DNA of 64,000 nt. Source: Bradyrhizobium zhengyangense. Its GTDB lineage: Bacteria > Pseudomonadota > Alphaproteobacteria > Rhizobiales > Xanthobacteraceae. The position numbers were made by a program, and so were the translations under genes. The notes beneath the pieces are model-generated. The model ran no database searches. It had not been told where the DNA came from and was given only the letters and a program-made list of their open reading frames with translations. Of the stretch, positions 1 to 7,627 are shown one piece after another (the stretch's first letter is position 1; each line of letters opens with the position of its first letter). Location: contig NZ_JAKLUA010000014.1 in NCBI RefSeq assembly GCF_022012435.1, positions 62,001-126,000 on the forward strand, in the 5' to 3' direction.

Positions 1-27
1 CTGATGCCGGGCCCGAACGTCCGCGGG

Positions 28-201
28 TCACACCGCGAGCTCCTTGCGAACTGCGGCCGCTGAATTCCCCACCTTGTCGACGGCCTGTTGCAGCTCCTGC
101 CTGGAGACGCCAAGCGCGTGGCTCCAGTACTTGACCTCCCAGGCCTCGTCCATGTTAATCTTGCTGCGATCCGGCTGCTCGCGCTTCGTCAGACGGTCCA
201 T
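28..201 (-). CDS. DUF3606 family small protein
   Basis: A 57-residue protein that fits the DUF3606 family: a short charged N-terminus, then a DRSKIN segment, an E-V-x-YW segment and a C-terminal helix with a GxSAxAV-type motif. The family has no established biochemical role; members are small, soluble and common in rhizobia. I chose the ATG at 201 because a strong GAGGAGG ribosome-binding site lies just upstream on the minus strand. The frame stays open upstream to about 465, but that part has no ribosome site and reads as low-quality protein. It is probably monocistronic. Confidence 0.8.
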   Translation of the reverse strand: MDRLTKREQPDRSKINMDEAWEVKYWSHALGVSRQELQQAVDKVGNSAAAVRKELAV

Positions 202-545
202 TGCGACGTCCTCCTCAGAAAAGAAGAACCCCGCCACGCCCGCCCCGTTCCGAAGCAAAGCCGCGTGAAATCTTGTACAGCACGCGCGATTCGGAAAATC
301 GCACAGACCTCGGTCCGCCGCATGGCGCCGCGAACGACGCGCCAGCCCGACTTGATAAATGTTAAGTCGCGCAGTGGGCCGCCCCTTGCCCTTCTTAACA
401 TTTGTTGCGTTTGCCCATTTCGCTAACGCATCGTCCACAATGTTGAGAGGCGGGAGCGGCTTCATTTAACCTTTGTTGTCAACAGCAAGCCGGGGTCTAT
501 GCTTTTTGGCCCTCACGCGCTCAGTCGCGTGGGGGGCCGACTGCC
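202..545. other. Intergenic region between divergent DUF3606 and Crp/Fnr genes
   Basis: About 340 bases lie between two divergently transcribed genes, so both promoters should be here. An open minus-strand extension (to 465) shows no convincing protein character. The only structured site I see is an imperfect 16-base palindrome at 473-488, described separately. No RNA gene is recognised. Confidence 0.5.
473..488. promoter_or_regulatory. Imperfect palindrome, possible Crp/Fnr-type operator
   Basis: TTGTTGTCAACAGCAA matches its own reverse complement at 12 of 16 positions and begins with TTG and ends with CAA, the general shape of Crp/Fnr-family half-sites. It sits about 57 bases upstream of the Crp/Fnr-like start codon, so autoregulation is conceivable. 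It lacks the exact TTGAT-N4-ATCAA consensus, so this is only a candidate. Confidence 0.2.
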
Positions 546-1277
546 GTGACAAGCGAGATGATCTGGGCGCCGCTGTTTCAGCGCCTGAAAACCACGACCG
601 GCGCGGACGACAGGGATTTGGAATCCCTCGCAGCGTTGCCGTTCACGCTCCGCAATTTTCGCGAAAACCAGACCGTGCTGCGCGACGGCGAACAGCCGAC
701 CGAATGCTGCCTGATCGCCGACGGCTTCTGCGTCCGCTCCAAGACGGTCGTGGACGGCAGGCGCCAGATCCTCTCTATCCACATTCCCGGCGACCTGCCA
801 AACCTACAAAACCTCCACTTCCCCTCCGTGGACCACGACCTGATCGCGCTGTCCGATTGCACGCTAGCCTTCATCGCCCACAAGGCCCTGAACGACCTCA
901 TCGGCGAGCGATCCGGCGTCGGCGACATGTTCTGGCGCGACACGCTGGTGGATGCCGCCGTGTCGCGGGAATGGATCGTCAATGTCGGCCAGCGCTCCAC
1001 CTACGTCAGGCTTGCACATCTGATCGTCGAGCTGCGCGAACGGCTGCGCCTGATCGGCCGCGTGATCGACAATACCTTCGAAATCCCGCTGACGCAGGAG
1101 CAGTTCGGCGAAGCCATGGGCGTGACGAGCGTTCACACCAACCGCATCCTGCGCGAATTGCGGATCGACGGCGTGCTGGAGCTGCAGCGCGGCACGGTGC
1201 GGATTCTCAACGAGCACAAGCTGCAGGAGCTCGCGCAGTTCGACGGCCGCTATCTGCAGATGTCGCCGTCGTCCTAG
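546..1277 (+). CDS. Crp/Fnr family transcriptional regulator
   Basis: A 243-residue cytoplasmic DNA-binding regulator. Residues about 20-130 form a cyclic-nucleotide-binding-like beta barrel (LRDGEQPTECCLIADGF, then the GRRQILSIHIPGDLPNL segment). A C-terminal winged helix around residues 180-230 carries the recognition-helix motif TQEQFGEAMGVTSVHTNRIL. There is no N-terminal cysteine cluster, so it is not an oxygen-sensing FNR or FixK with an iron-sulphur cluster; the effector is unknown. Rhizobial genomes carry many such paralogues. The gene is transcribed alone and convergent with the PhyH-like gene downstream; it may bind the palindrome at 473-488. Confidence 0.9.
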   Translation: MTSEMIWAPLFQRLKTTTGADDRDLESLAALPFTLRNFRENQTVLRDGEQPTECCLIADGFCVRSKTVVDGRRQILSIHIPGDLPNLQNLHFPSVDHDLIALSDCTLAFIAHKALNDLIGERSGVGDMFWRDTLVDAAVSREWIVNVGQRSTYVRLAHLIVELRERLRLIGRVIDNTFEIPLTQEQFGEAMGVTSVHTNRILRELRIDGVLELQRGTVRILNEHKLQELAQFDGRYLQMSPSS

Positions 1278-1313
1278 GGCACACTCAAAGCAACCAAACC
1301 AAACGCGCGGGGT

Positions 1314-1886
1314 TCAGGGGACAAACACCTCGGAGGTATCCATGCGCACGCTACGGATCGCGCGGCAGGACTCCTGTGTCTCCCGCATGCGCTCCGGCAT
1401 GAAGCTCAGTAGCAGCGAACGCCGCCGTGCGCCGGAACGATTGCGGGTCGCACCGTGCGGCAGATCGGCGTCGAACACCAGGATGTCTCCCGCCTCGCCC
1501 GACGCGATCAGGGACGCGGCTTCATCCGGCTCGCCCTCGTCGAGGTGACGCGGAACGAGGCGCGTGGCGCCGTTGTCCGGCCCGTAAGCGTCCAGGAAAA
1601 CCAACGCGGCAACGGCCCTGCTGCCCACTCCGTCACGGTGGAGGGGCTGATGGCCGCCGCCCTGCAGCGGCTCACGGCCCTCGACCTGCGACAGAAAGAA
1701 CGGACCTGCCAGCATCTGCGCGCCCGCCGCCAGCAGCGGCGGCAGTCGGCAGGTTCGCTGCACGATCGGATCGAGATCGACCAGCGCGTGGCGCCAGCCG
1801 GCGCCGCGGGGCACGGCCCATTGGTCGCCGGTCCCGACACCGGCATCGAAAGCGGCACGCAGCGCCTCGCGCCAGGCTTCGGGCAC
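1314..1886 (-). CDS. Phytanoyl-CoA dioxygenase (PhyH)-like protein, probable N-terminal frameshift
   Basis: A 190-residue Fe(II)/2-oxoglutarate oxygenase-like protein. The HxD metal ligands appear as LHRDG (His83, Asp85), the distal histidine in DLPHGATRNRSG (His144), and the downstream Arg150 suits 2-oxoglutarate binding. The substrate is unknown. The only start in this frame is GTG at 1886, which cuts into a region that still reads as protein upstream (LAPDQAAALARDGYLLLRGA). An ATG at 1983 opens a frame (MSHRLAPTKVT) that joins this one exactly if one G is removed from the run of five Gs at 1948-1952. The annotated N-terminus is therefore either frameshifted or a sequencing error. It is convergent with the Crp/Fnr gene. 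Confidence 0.75.
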   Translation of the reverse strand: MPEAWREALRAAFDAGVGTGDQWAVPRGAGWRHALVDLDPIVQRTCRLPPLLAAGAQMLAGPFFLSQVEGREPLQGGGHQPLHRDGVGSRAVAALVFLDAYGPDNGATRLVPRHLDEGEPDEAASLIASGEAGDILVFDADLPHGATRNRSGARRRSLLLSFMPERMRETQESCRAIRSVRMDTSEVFVP

Positions 1887-2232
1887 GGCGCCGCGAAGCA
1901 GGAGATAACCGTCGCGCGCCAGTGCCGCCGCCTGATCCGGCGCGAGCGGGGGTGACCTTGGTGGGCGCCAGGCGATGGCTCATGACGCTGCGTACAATCT
2001 CAACGTGTTTTTCGCAAGAGCGGTGCGCATCGGGCGGGAGTCACGGCGTTGTCTTGAAGCGAAGCTAGCAGAAGCTAGCGTACAGGTCCGCTGACGAGGG
2101 CGGTTGCGATGGTCCGAATCCGACCGGCGTGGCATGATCGGCGCGATGCGTCGCGCATCGTTGGCCCGCCATGGAACTTTCCGCCTATGCCCGCGCTTAG
2201 CCCTTGAATTCGCAATTTCCGGAAGGTCAGCC

Positions 2233-3552
2233 TTGTCGAACCGATCCAGACTTCAAGCCTCCGCGCGCGGCAGCGCCGTCGCTCCGACCAAGGAGGAGCC
2301 GACGCTCCTGAAGCGACTCGGGCCAGGCTTGATCACGGGAGCGGCCGACGACGATCCATCGGGCATCGCCACCTATTCCCAGGCCGGCGCGCAGTTCGGC
2401 TACGGGCTGCTCTGGACGGTATTCCTGACCACGCCGTTCATGATCGCCATTCAGCTGGTCAGCGCGCAGATCGGCCGGGTCACCGGCAAGGGGCTGGCAG
2501 CTAATGTCAAGGAGCTCGCTCCGCGCTGGATCGTGATGGCACTTGTGGGGCTGCTCGTTGCCGCGAACACCTTCAACATCGCCGCCGACATCGCCGCGAT
2601 GGCGGAGGCGCTCTCGCTGGTCATCGGCGGGCTCAATCACGAACATGCACTGATCTTCGCAGCCGGCTCGACCTTGCTCCAGGTCTTCCTGCCCTATCGC
2701 CGCTACGCGCCAGTGCTGAAATTCCTGACATTGACGCTGTTTGCCTATGTCGCGACCGCCTTCACGGTGGAGATTCCGTGGAGCACCGCGCTGCTTGCCT
2801 CGGTGTGGCCGAAGGCGAATGTCAGCGCCGATTATTTCATGATGGTGGTCGCGGTGCTCGGCACCACCATCAGCCCCTATCTCTTTTTCTGGCAGGCCTC
2901 CCAGGAGGTCGAGGAAATGAACCTTGGCAAGCGCGACCGACCGCTCCGCGAGGAGACGCGACGCGGCGGCGATCCCGAACTCACGCGCATCAGGGTCGAT
3001 ACGACGCTCGGCATGCTGCTGTCGAACGGCATCGCCTTCTTCATCATTCTGACCACCGCCTCGGTGCTGAACGCCAACGGCGTCACCAACATCAACTCGG
3101 CGACGCAAGCGGCCGAAGCGCTGCGGCCGCTCGCCGGTGACTTCACCTTCGCGCTGTTCGCGCTTGGCATCATCGGGACGGGCCTGTTGGCAATCCCGGT
3201 GCTGGCCGGTTCGGCGGCTTATGGCGTGGCGGAAATCTTCGGCTGGCGCGCGACGCTGGAGGCAAGGCCGGAGAAGGCAGTCGGCTTCTACACCATCATC
3301 GCGGCCGCAACCATCATCGGCTTTGGGCTCGGCTTTACCGGGATCGACTCGATCCACATGCTGGTGTGGAGCGCCGTGCTCAACGGCATCGTCGCGGTCC
3401 CCATCATGGCAATGATGATGCTGATCGTCTCAAGCAGGGCCATCATGGGCCGCTTCGCGGCGAGACGCTGGCTGGTTGCGCTGGGCTGGCTCGGCACCGC
3501 GCTGATGGCGCTGGCCGTCCTCGCTCTGCTCGGCTCGTCCGCGATCGGCTGA
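2233..3552 (+). CDS. Nramp-related metal ion transporter
   Basis: A 439-residue inner-membrane transporter with about eleven hydrophobic helices, in the Nramp (LeuT-fold) superfamily. The unwound TM1 motif reads DDDPSGIATYSQAG (DPSG at 41-44) where classical Nramp proteins have DPGN. The TM6 metal motif, normally MPH, reads ISPYLFF (SPY at 214-216). Both the conserved Asn and the metal-binding Met are missing, so this belongs to a divergent Nramp-related branch, and Mn/Fe transport should not be assumed; magnesium is one possibility. I prefer the TTG at 2233, preceded by GGAAGG at 2221-2226; the frame is open further upstream but reads poorly. Confidence 0.8.
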   Translation: MSNRSRLQASARGSAVAPTKEEPTLLKRLGPGLITGAADDDPSGIATYSQAGAQFGYGLLWTVFLTTPFMIAIQLVSAQIGRVTGKGLAANVKELAPRWIVMALVGLLVAANTFNIAADIAAMAEALSLVIGGLNHEHALIFAAGSTLLQVFLPYRRYAPVLKFLTLTLFAYVATAFTVEIPWSTALLASVWPKANVSADYFMMVVAVLGTTISPYLFFWQASQEVEEMNLGKRDRPLREETRRGGDPELTRIRVDTTLGMLLSNGIAFFIILTTASVLNANGVTNINSATQAAEALRPLAGDFTFALFALGIIGTGLLAIPVLAGSAAYGVAEIFGWRATLEARPEKAVGFYTIIAAATIIGFGLGFTGIDSIHMLVWSAVLNGIVAVPIMAMMMLIVSSRAIMGRFAARRWLVALGWLGTALMALAVLALLGSSAIG

Positions 3553-3654
3553 TCAGACCGGCGACAGCGCCGCCGAGATCTGCGAGGCGATGATGAAGGC
3601 CGCAATCACGGCCGGCACGCTGATGAACCGCAAGAACTGGTCGACTGAAAGCAT
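3553..3654 (-). CDS. Small single-pass membrane protein, unknown
   Basis: A possible 33-residue protein starting MLSVDQFLRF, made almost entirely of one hydrophobic segment (ISVPAVIAAFIIASQISAAL). A GGGGAG ribosome-binding site lies six bases upstream of the ATG, which is the main reason to call it. It is convergent with the Nramp-related gene, whose stop codon it abuts. No family is recognised. Confidence 0.45.
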   Translation of the reverse strand: MLSVDQFLRFISVPAVIAAFIIASQISAALSPV

Positions 3655-3694
3655 CGTTGTCTCCCCAAAGACAATGCACCCTCGCTCGTGCGCG

Positions 3695-3805
3695 CTACTC
3701 CACCCCTTGCGCGACGTGCTGATCGGCTGTGAGCAACCGATCGGAAACGGCGGCCCCACTCATCGTGAGGAGCGCCAAAACCGAAATCATGGCTAGAAAC
3801 TGCAT
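3695..3805 (-). CDS. Small putative exported peptide
   Basis: A possible 36-residue product (MQFLAMISVL...) with a hydrophobic signal-like N-terminus followed by a short hydrophilic tail. AAGGA stands just before the ATG. It lies 40 bases upstream of the next small membrane ORF on the same strand and could be co-transcribed with it. Function unknown, support weak. Confidence 0.35.
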   Translation of the reverse strand: MQFLAMISVLALLTMSGAAVSDRLLTADQHVAQGVE

Positions 3806-3989
3806 GCGTCCTTGATCGGGTCCGATTGTGGCCAAAAAAGTCTGGGCTTGGCGCTTTTTCGGGATGATCCCAAGAAACATGATGCTCCCCCGGATTCTAC
3901 GGGCTTTCTGCCGGCACGGCCAAAACTCGATACCTGGCCAAGCGATTGCAGACTTCACGGCACTCGGTCGTTAGCTTAACAATTGTGGC

Positions 3990-4005
3990 TGGGCCGGAGC
4001 TTGCG
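3990..4005 (+). promoter_or_regulatory. Candidate sigma-54 promoter for the enolase-superfamily gene
   Basis: TGGGCCGGAGCTTGCG has the invariant GG and GC at the correct ten-base spacing and keeps TTGC, but departs from TGGCACG in the -24 box. It lies about 50 bases upstream of the start codon at 4054, a sensible distance. It is weaker than the other sigma-54 candidates in this window. Confidence 0.35.
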
Positions 4006-4053
4006 ACCGGGTCCACAAAAACCAATAACCCCCGGCTGGGCAAAGGGAGCGAC

Positions 4054-5268
4054 ATGGCAAAATCATCAAAAGCAACAAGTCTCGAGATCCTTGCCTGCGA
4101 TGCCGGCTGGAGAAACTATCACTTCGTCAAGGTGACGACGGAAGACGGCGTCGTCGGCTGGAGCGAGTTCGACGAGGGCTTTGGCTCACCCGGCGTCGGT
4201 GCTGCGATCCAGCGCCTGTCGGCGCGCGTGATCGGCCAGAACGTCTTCCAGCATGAGCGCATCCATGCCGAGTTGTTCGCCGCCACCCGACCTGCCGCCG
4301 GCGGCGTCGTGGCGCAGGCGCTCGGCGCGATCGAGAACGCGTTGCTCGATGCCAAGGCAAAGTGCCTTGGCGTGCCCTGTTACGAGCTTCTCGGCGGCAA
4401 AATCCGCGACCGCGTCAGGGTCTATTGGTCCCACTGCGCGACATGGCGGATCAATCATCCCTCCTGGTACAAGCCGCCGATCGAAAATCTCGACGGCGTC
4501 AAGGCAATGGGGCGTGAGGTGCGCGAGAAGAAATTCACCGCGCTGAAGACCAACATCTTCTCCTATGATGACGGCAAACCCACGGGTTGGCGGCCTGGCT
4601 TCGGCTCGCCGTTTGCGCCCGAGATCAATGTCGACCGCAAGATCCTGCGCGACCTGCACATGCATCTCGAAGCAATCCGCGACGGCGCGGGCCCTGATGT
4701 CGACATCTTGCTCGACTGCAATTTCAACGCCAAGACCGAAGGATATTTGAAAATCCTGCGCGAGATCGCCGACCTCGACATGTTCTGGATCGAGATCGAC
4801 AGCTTCAATCCAGAGGCCCTCGGCTATATCCGCCGCCAGAGTCCGCATCCGATCTCATCTTGCGAGACCCTGCTCGGCTTGCGCGAATTCCTGCCCTATT
4901 TCCGCGAGCAGGCCATGGATGTCGCCATCATCGACACGCCATGGAACGGTGTGTGGCAGTCGATGAAGATCGCCTCAGCCGCCGAAGCGTTCGAGGTCAA
5001 CGTCGCGCCGCATAATTTCTACGGCCACCTCTGCTCGATGATGAACGCGCATTTCTGCGCGGCGGTGCCGAACCTGCGCATCATGGAGATCGACATCGAT
5101 CGCCTCGCCTGGGATCGCGAGCTGTTCACGCATGAACCGGACATCCAGAACGGGCACCTGATCATTCCCAACAGGCCCGGCTGGGGCACCGAGCCGAACG
5201 AGGAGGCGCTTCGCGCGCATCCGCCAAAGACGACAGGCGGGCTCCTCAGCTACGGCCGCAAGAGCTGA
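4054..5268 (+). CDS. Mandelate racemase/muconate lactonizing enzyme (enolase superfamily) protein
   Basis: A 404-residue cytoplasmic enzyme of the enolase superfamily, which abstracts a proton alpha to a carboxylate, typically in sugar-acid dehydratases. The three acidic Mg ligands appear as Asp221 (LDCNFN), Glu247 (WIEID) and Glu271 (SCET). A candidate base is His320 (NVAPHNF), resembling galactonate-dehydratase-type members, and Lys165 lies in the KTN segment where racemases have KxK. The substrate cannot be read from the sequence. The ATG at 4054 follows an AAAGGGAGC ribosome-binding site; the frame is open to 3946 without good protein character. It appears monocistronic. Confidence 0.88.
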   Translation: MAKSSKATSLEILACDAGWRNYHFVKVTTEDGVVGWSEFDEGFGSPGVGAAIQRLSARVIGQNVFQHERIHAELFAATRPAAGGVVAQALGAIENALLDAKAKCLGVPCYELLGGKIRDRVRVYWSHCATWRINHPSWYKPPIENLDGVKAMGREVREKKFTALKTNIFSYDDGKPTGWRPGFGSPFAPEINVDRKILRDLHMHLEAIRDGAGPDVDILLDCNFNAKTEGYLKILREIADLDMFWIEIDSFNPEALGYIRRQSPHPISSCETLLGLREFLPYFREQAMDVAIIDTPWNGVWQSMKIASAAEAFEVNVAPHNFYGHLCSMMNAHFCAAVPNLRIMEIDIDRLAWDRELFTHEPDIQNGHLIIPNRPGWGTEPNEEALRAHPPKTTGGLLSYGRKS

Positions 5269-5271
5269 CGT

Positions 5272-5556
5272 TCATGGCTGCACCGGATTGATGGTCGGGG
5301 ACGTCTTGGGCCCCGGCCGTTCCGGTTCGACCGGCGATTTCGGTTCGGTCGGAAGCACCTTGGCGCCTGCCGCGCGGGCGGCTTCGCCTGTGGTCGCATA
5401 CATCGCGACATGAGCCGGCTGGGTCTTGGCGCGGCTCCACGGCCCGTGGTCGACGATGAGCATCGCAGCAATCGTCACAGTGGCGACGATCATCGCGATC
5501 ACGCCGGGGTGCCGAAGCGCTATTGAGATCGAGTTTGCGAAGCGACCTGTCGCCAT
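5272..5556 (-). CDS. Hypothetical single-pass membrane protein with proline-rich tail
   Basis: A 94-residue protein with one transmembrane helix (about residues 17-40, GVIAMIVATVTIAAMLIVD) and a C-terminal tail rich in Pro, Glu and Lys that would lie outside the cytoplasm if the N-terminus is inside. No domain is recognised. The start at 5556 follows an AAAAGG sequence; an in-frame ATG exists at 5664. It is convergent with the enolase-superfamily gene, almost touching its stop codon. Confidence 0.55.
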   Translation of the reverse strand: MATGRFANSISIALRHPGVIAMIVATVTIAAMLIVDHGPWSRAKTQPAHVAMYATTGEAARAAGAKVLPTEPKSPVEPERPGPKTSPTINPVQP

Positions 5557-5670
5557 CGAAGAATCCGCACCTTTTCCTCTCGTGGACCAACGCAAAGCTG
5601 GCCCGACGAGTTCCGCTTCCGAATAGGCAAGTTCCGAGCCAATGCGAGGGGAACTAACGGGCACCTCTGC

Positions 5671-6213
5671 TCAACGCTTGACGTCGGGCCGCGCGTCGCC
5701 GACGAATTTGTCGCGGTTCGGCATTTTGATCGCTGCGAGCGACTTGGCATCGAGCGTGGCATCGTCTCGCACCAATCCGTTCAGGTTCAGGATGTAGGCC
5801 GACACTGCGTACACGTCTTCATTGCTGAGCGATTGCGGCGCGTTCTGCGGCATCGCGCGGCGAATGTAGTCAAACAGCGTCGGCGCATAAGGCCAGTAAC
5901 TCCCGACCGTGCGGATCGGCTTCGGTGTCCCGATCGTGCCTTGTCCGCCGACGAGTCGATCGCCGACACCACCCTCGCCCTTCTCGCCATGGCACGACGC
6001 GCATTGCTGAACAAACACCTCGCGACCATGACTGACCGAGCCGCTTCCTGCCGGCAGGTTGCTGCCATCGGGTCCGACATCGATATTCCAGCCTGCGATC
6101 TCTGCAGCGGTCGCTGGCCGACCGATGCCGTAAAGAGTTTGCGCCCTCGCGGTGCTTGCTGAAGCACAGAAGAAAATCGCGAGAGCAACGCCGCAGATCT
6201 CACGCCAGCGCAT
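5671..6213 (-). CDS. Class I c-type cytochrome, electron acceptor of the SoxC-like enzyme
   Basis: A 180-residue periplasmic cytochrome c. A Sec signal peptide ends around residue 24 (ASTARAQ), the single haem site is CASCH at 71-75, and Met121 (RRAMPQNAP) is the likely distal ligand. It starts inside the 3' end of the SoxC-like gene, overlapping it by 14 bases, so the two are translationally coupled and should work together: the molybdoenzyme oxidises a sulphur compound and passes electrons here. Classical SoxD has two haems and is about twice as long, so this is a one-haem SoxD/SorB-type partner. Confidence 0.88.
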   Translation of the reverse strand: MRWREICGVALAIFFCASASTARAQTLYGIGRPATAAEIAGWNIDVGPDGSNLPAGSGSVSHGREVFVQQCASCHGEKGEGGVGDRLVGGQGTIGTPKPIRTVGSYWPYAPTLFDYIRRAMPQNAPQSLSNEDVYAVSAYILNLNGLVRDDATLDAKSLAAIKMPNRDKFVGDARPDVKR

Positions 6214-7468
6214 TGGTCACCTCCCCATCGGCGCCGATGCGCCAGGGCCAGATTGCATTGTTGTGGTAGAAATAATTCTCGCCGCGCACTGCGAGCAGCT
6301 CGGCGAGCGTCGGCTGTACATAGCCGGTCTCGTCAATCGCACGGCTCTGGATCACCGCAGGCTTGCCATCCCATTGCCAGGGCAAGCGGAAGCGCGTGAG
6401 CGCGCGCGTCAACACCGGCTTCTGCAATCGCGCATCCTGCCAGCTCTTGCCATCATCGACCGACACCTCGACTCTCTTGATCTTTCCGTGGCCGCTCCAG
6501 GCGATGCCGGTGATTTCGTGGAAGCCGGGTGCGTTGAGGCGCTGACCACCGGAGGGACGGGTGATGGTCGACTTCGCCTCCATGTAGAAAGAGAACTCGC
6601 GTGCCGTGCCATCAGGCAAAAGATCGGTGTATTTCGAAGTCTCTTCGCGCGAGTACGCGGGCTCCGCCGTCACGTGCAGACGCCGCAACCATTTCACATT
6701 CATATTGCCTTCGAAGCCCGGCAACAGCAGCCGCAACGGATAACCCTGCTGCGGGCGCAGCCGCTCGCCGTTCTGGCTATAGGCGAGCATGGCATCCTCA
6801 AGGCATTTCTCGATGGGAATGCTGCGGGTCAGCGCGGCCGCGTCGGCGCCTTCGGCAATGATCCATTTGGCCTCCGGCTTCAGCCCGGCCTCCTGAAGCA
6901 CCAGCTTCAGGCTCACGCCCGTCCATTCCCCACAGCTTAACAGACCCACCAGGTCCGATGCCGTCTTGCCGTAAGGCTTGGTGTATCCGGGATTTCCGGA
7001 GCACTCGAGAAAGTGGATGCGCGATTCCGAAGGAAAACGCCGCAGATCGTCCATCGTGAAGATCAGAGGGCGCTCGACGAGGCCGTGAAGCATCAAGCGG
7101 TGCTGCGCCGGATCGATGGTCGGCACACCGCCGTGGTGACGCTCGTAGAACAGCCCGTTCGGCGTGATGGTGCCGTCAAGTTCCTGCAACGGCGTACGGC
7201 CGGACGCGGAGATGTACTGTTTGAGGTTCTTCGAGATGTTCTTGACGACGCCCTTCTCGAACGGCGACGGCGCACCATAGGGCTGGCTTCCCATGGGATC
7301 GCCGGGGGCCTTCATCCAATCGGGGACGTTGGGCGGAAGGTTTTCCGTCTCCGCTGCAGCCGACGCACCGGTTCCCAGGACAACGCCTGCCACGACACCG
7401 CTACTTTGCAGGAAGCGGCGGCGTGTGGTCCTATTGGGTTTGTCGCTTGTGTCGATCTTGTTGCTCAT
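6200..7468 (-). CDS. soxC: SoxC-type sulfite dehydrogenase, molybdopterin subunit
   Basis: A 422-residue periplasmic molybdenum enzyme of the sulfite oxidase family. The N-terminus has a Tat signal (TTRRRFLQSSG, residues 14-24), followed by SoxC-like blocks (TPLQELDGTITPNGLFYERH near 92-111). The molybdenum-binding cysteine is Cys156 in HFLECSGNPG, and a C-terminal Mo-cofactor dimerisation domain runs from about residue 300. It should oxidise sulfite or protein-bound sulphur and donate electrons to the overlapping cytochrome c gene downstream. No soxXAYZB genes are next to it, so a stand-alone sulfite dehydrogenase role (SorA-like) is as likely as a thiosulfate-oxidation role. Confidence 0.88.
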   Translation of the reverse strand: MSNKIDTSDKPNRTTRRRFLQSSGVVAGVVLGTGASAAAETENLPPNVPDWMKAPGDPMGSQPYGAPSPFEKGVVKNISKNLKQYISASGRTPLQELDGTITPNGLFYERHHGGVPTIDPAQHRLMLHGLVERPLIFTMDDLRRFPSESRIHFLECSGNPGYTKPYGKTASDLVGLLSCGEWTGVSLKLVLQEAGLKPEAKWIIAEGADAAALTRSIPIEKCLEDAMLAYSQNGERLRPQQGYPLRLLLPGFEGNMNVKWLRRLHVTAEPAYSREETSKYTDLLPDGTAREFSFYMEAKSTITRPSGGQRLNAPGFHEITGIAWSGHGKIKRVEVSVDDGKSWQDARLQKPVLTRALTRFRLPWQWDGKPAVIQSRAIDETGYVQPTLAELLAVRGENYFYHNNAIWPWRIGADGEVTNALA

Positions 7469-7627
7469 GGCGGACCCTCGGCTGAAGCTGAGCCCGCATA
7501 AGACCTTCCGCGAAGCGCATTTGCAATTCGCGCACGTTTCAAAAGCAGGCGATTTCGATCAGGGCTGATCTAATCCGCCGACCGTGGCGGCAGTTCCGTT
7601 CTTTGCAATGCACAAGCGGACCGTAGG

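Noticed and set aside
202..465. In-frame extension of the DUF3606 gene to an upstream ATG
   Set aside because: A strong ribosome-binding site lies just before the internal ATG at 201, and the extension has cysteine/arginine-rich, shadow-like composition.
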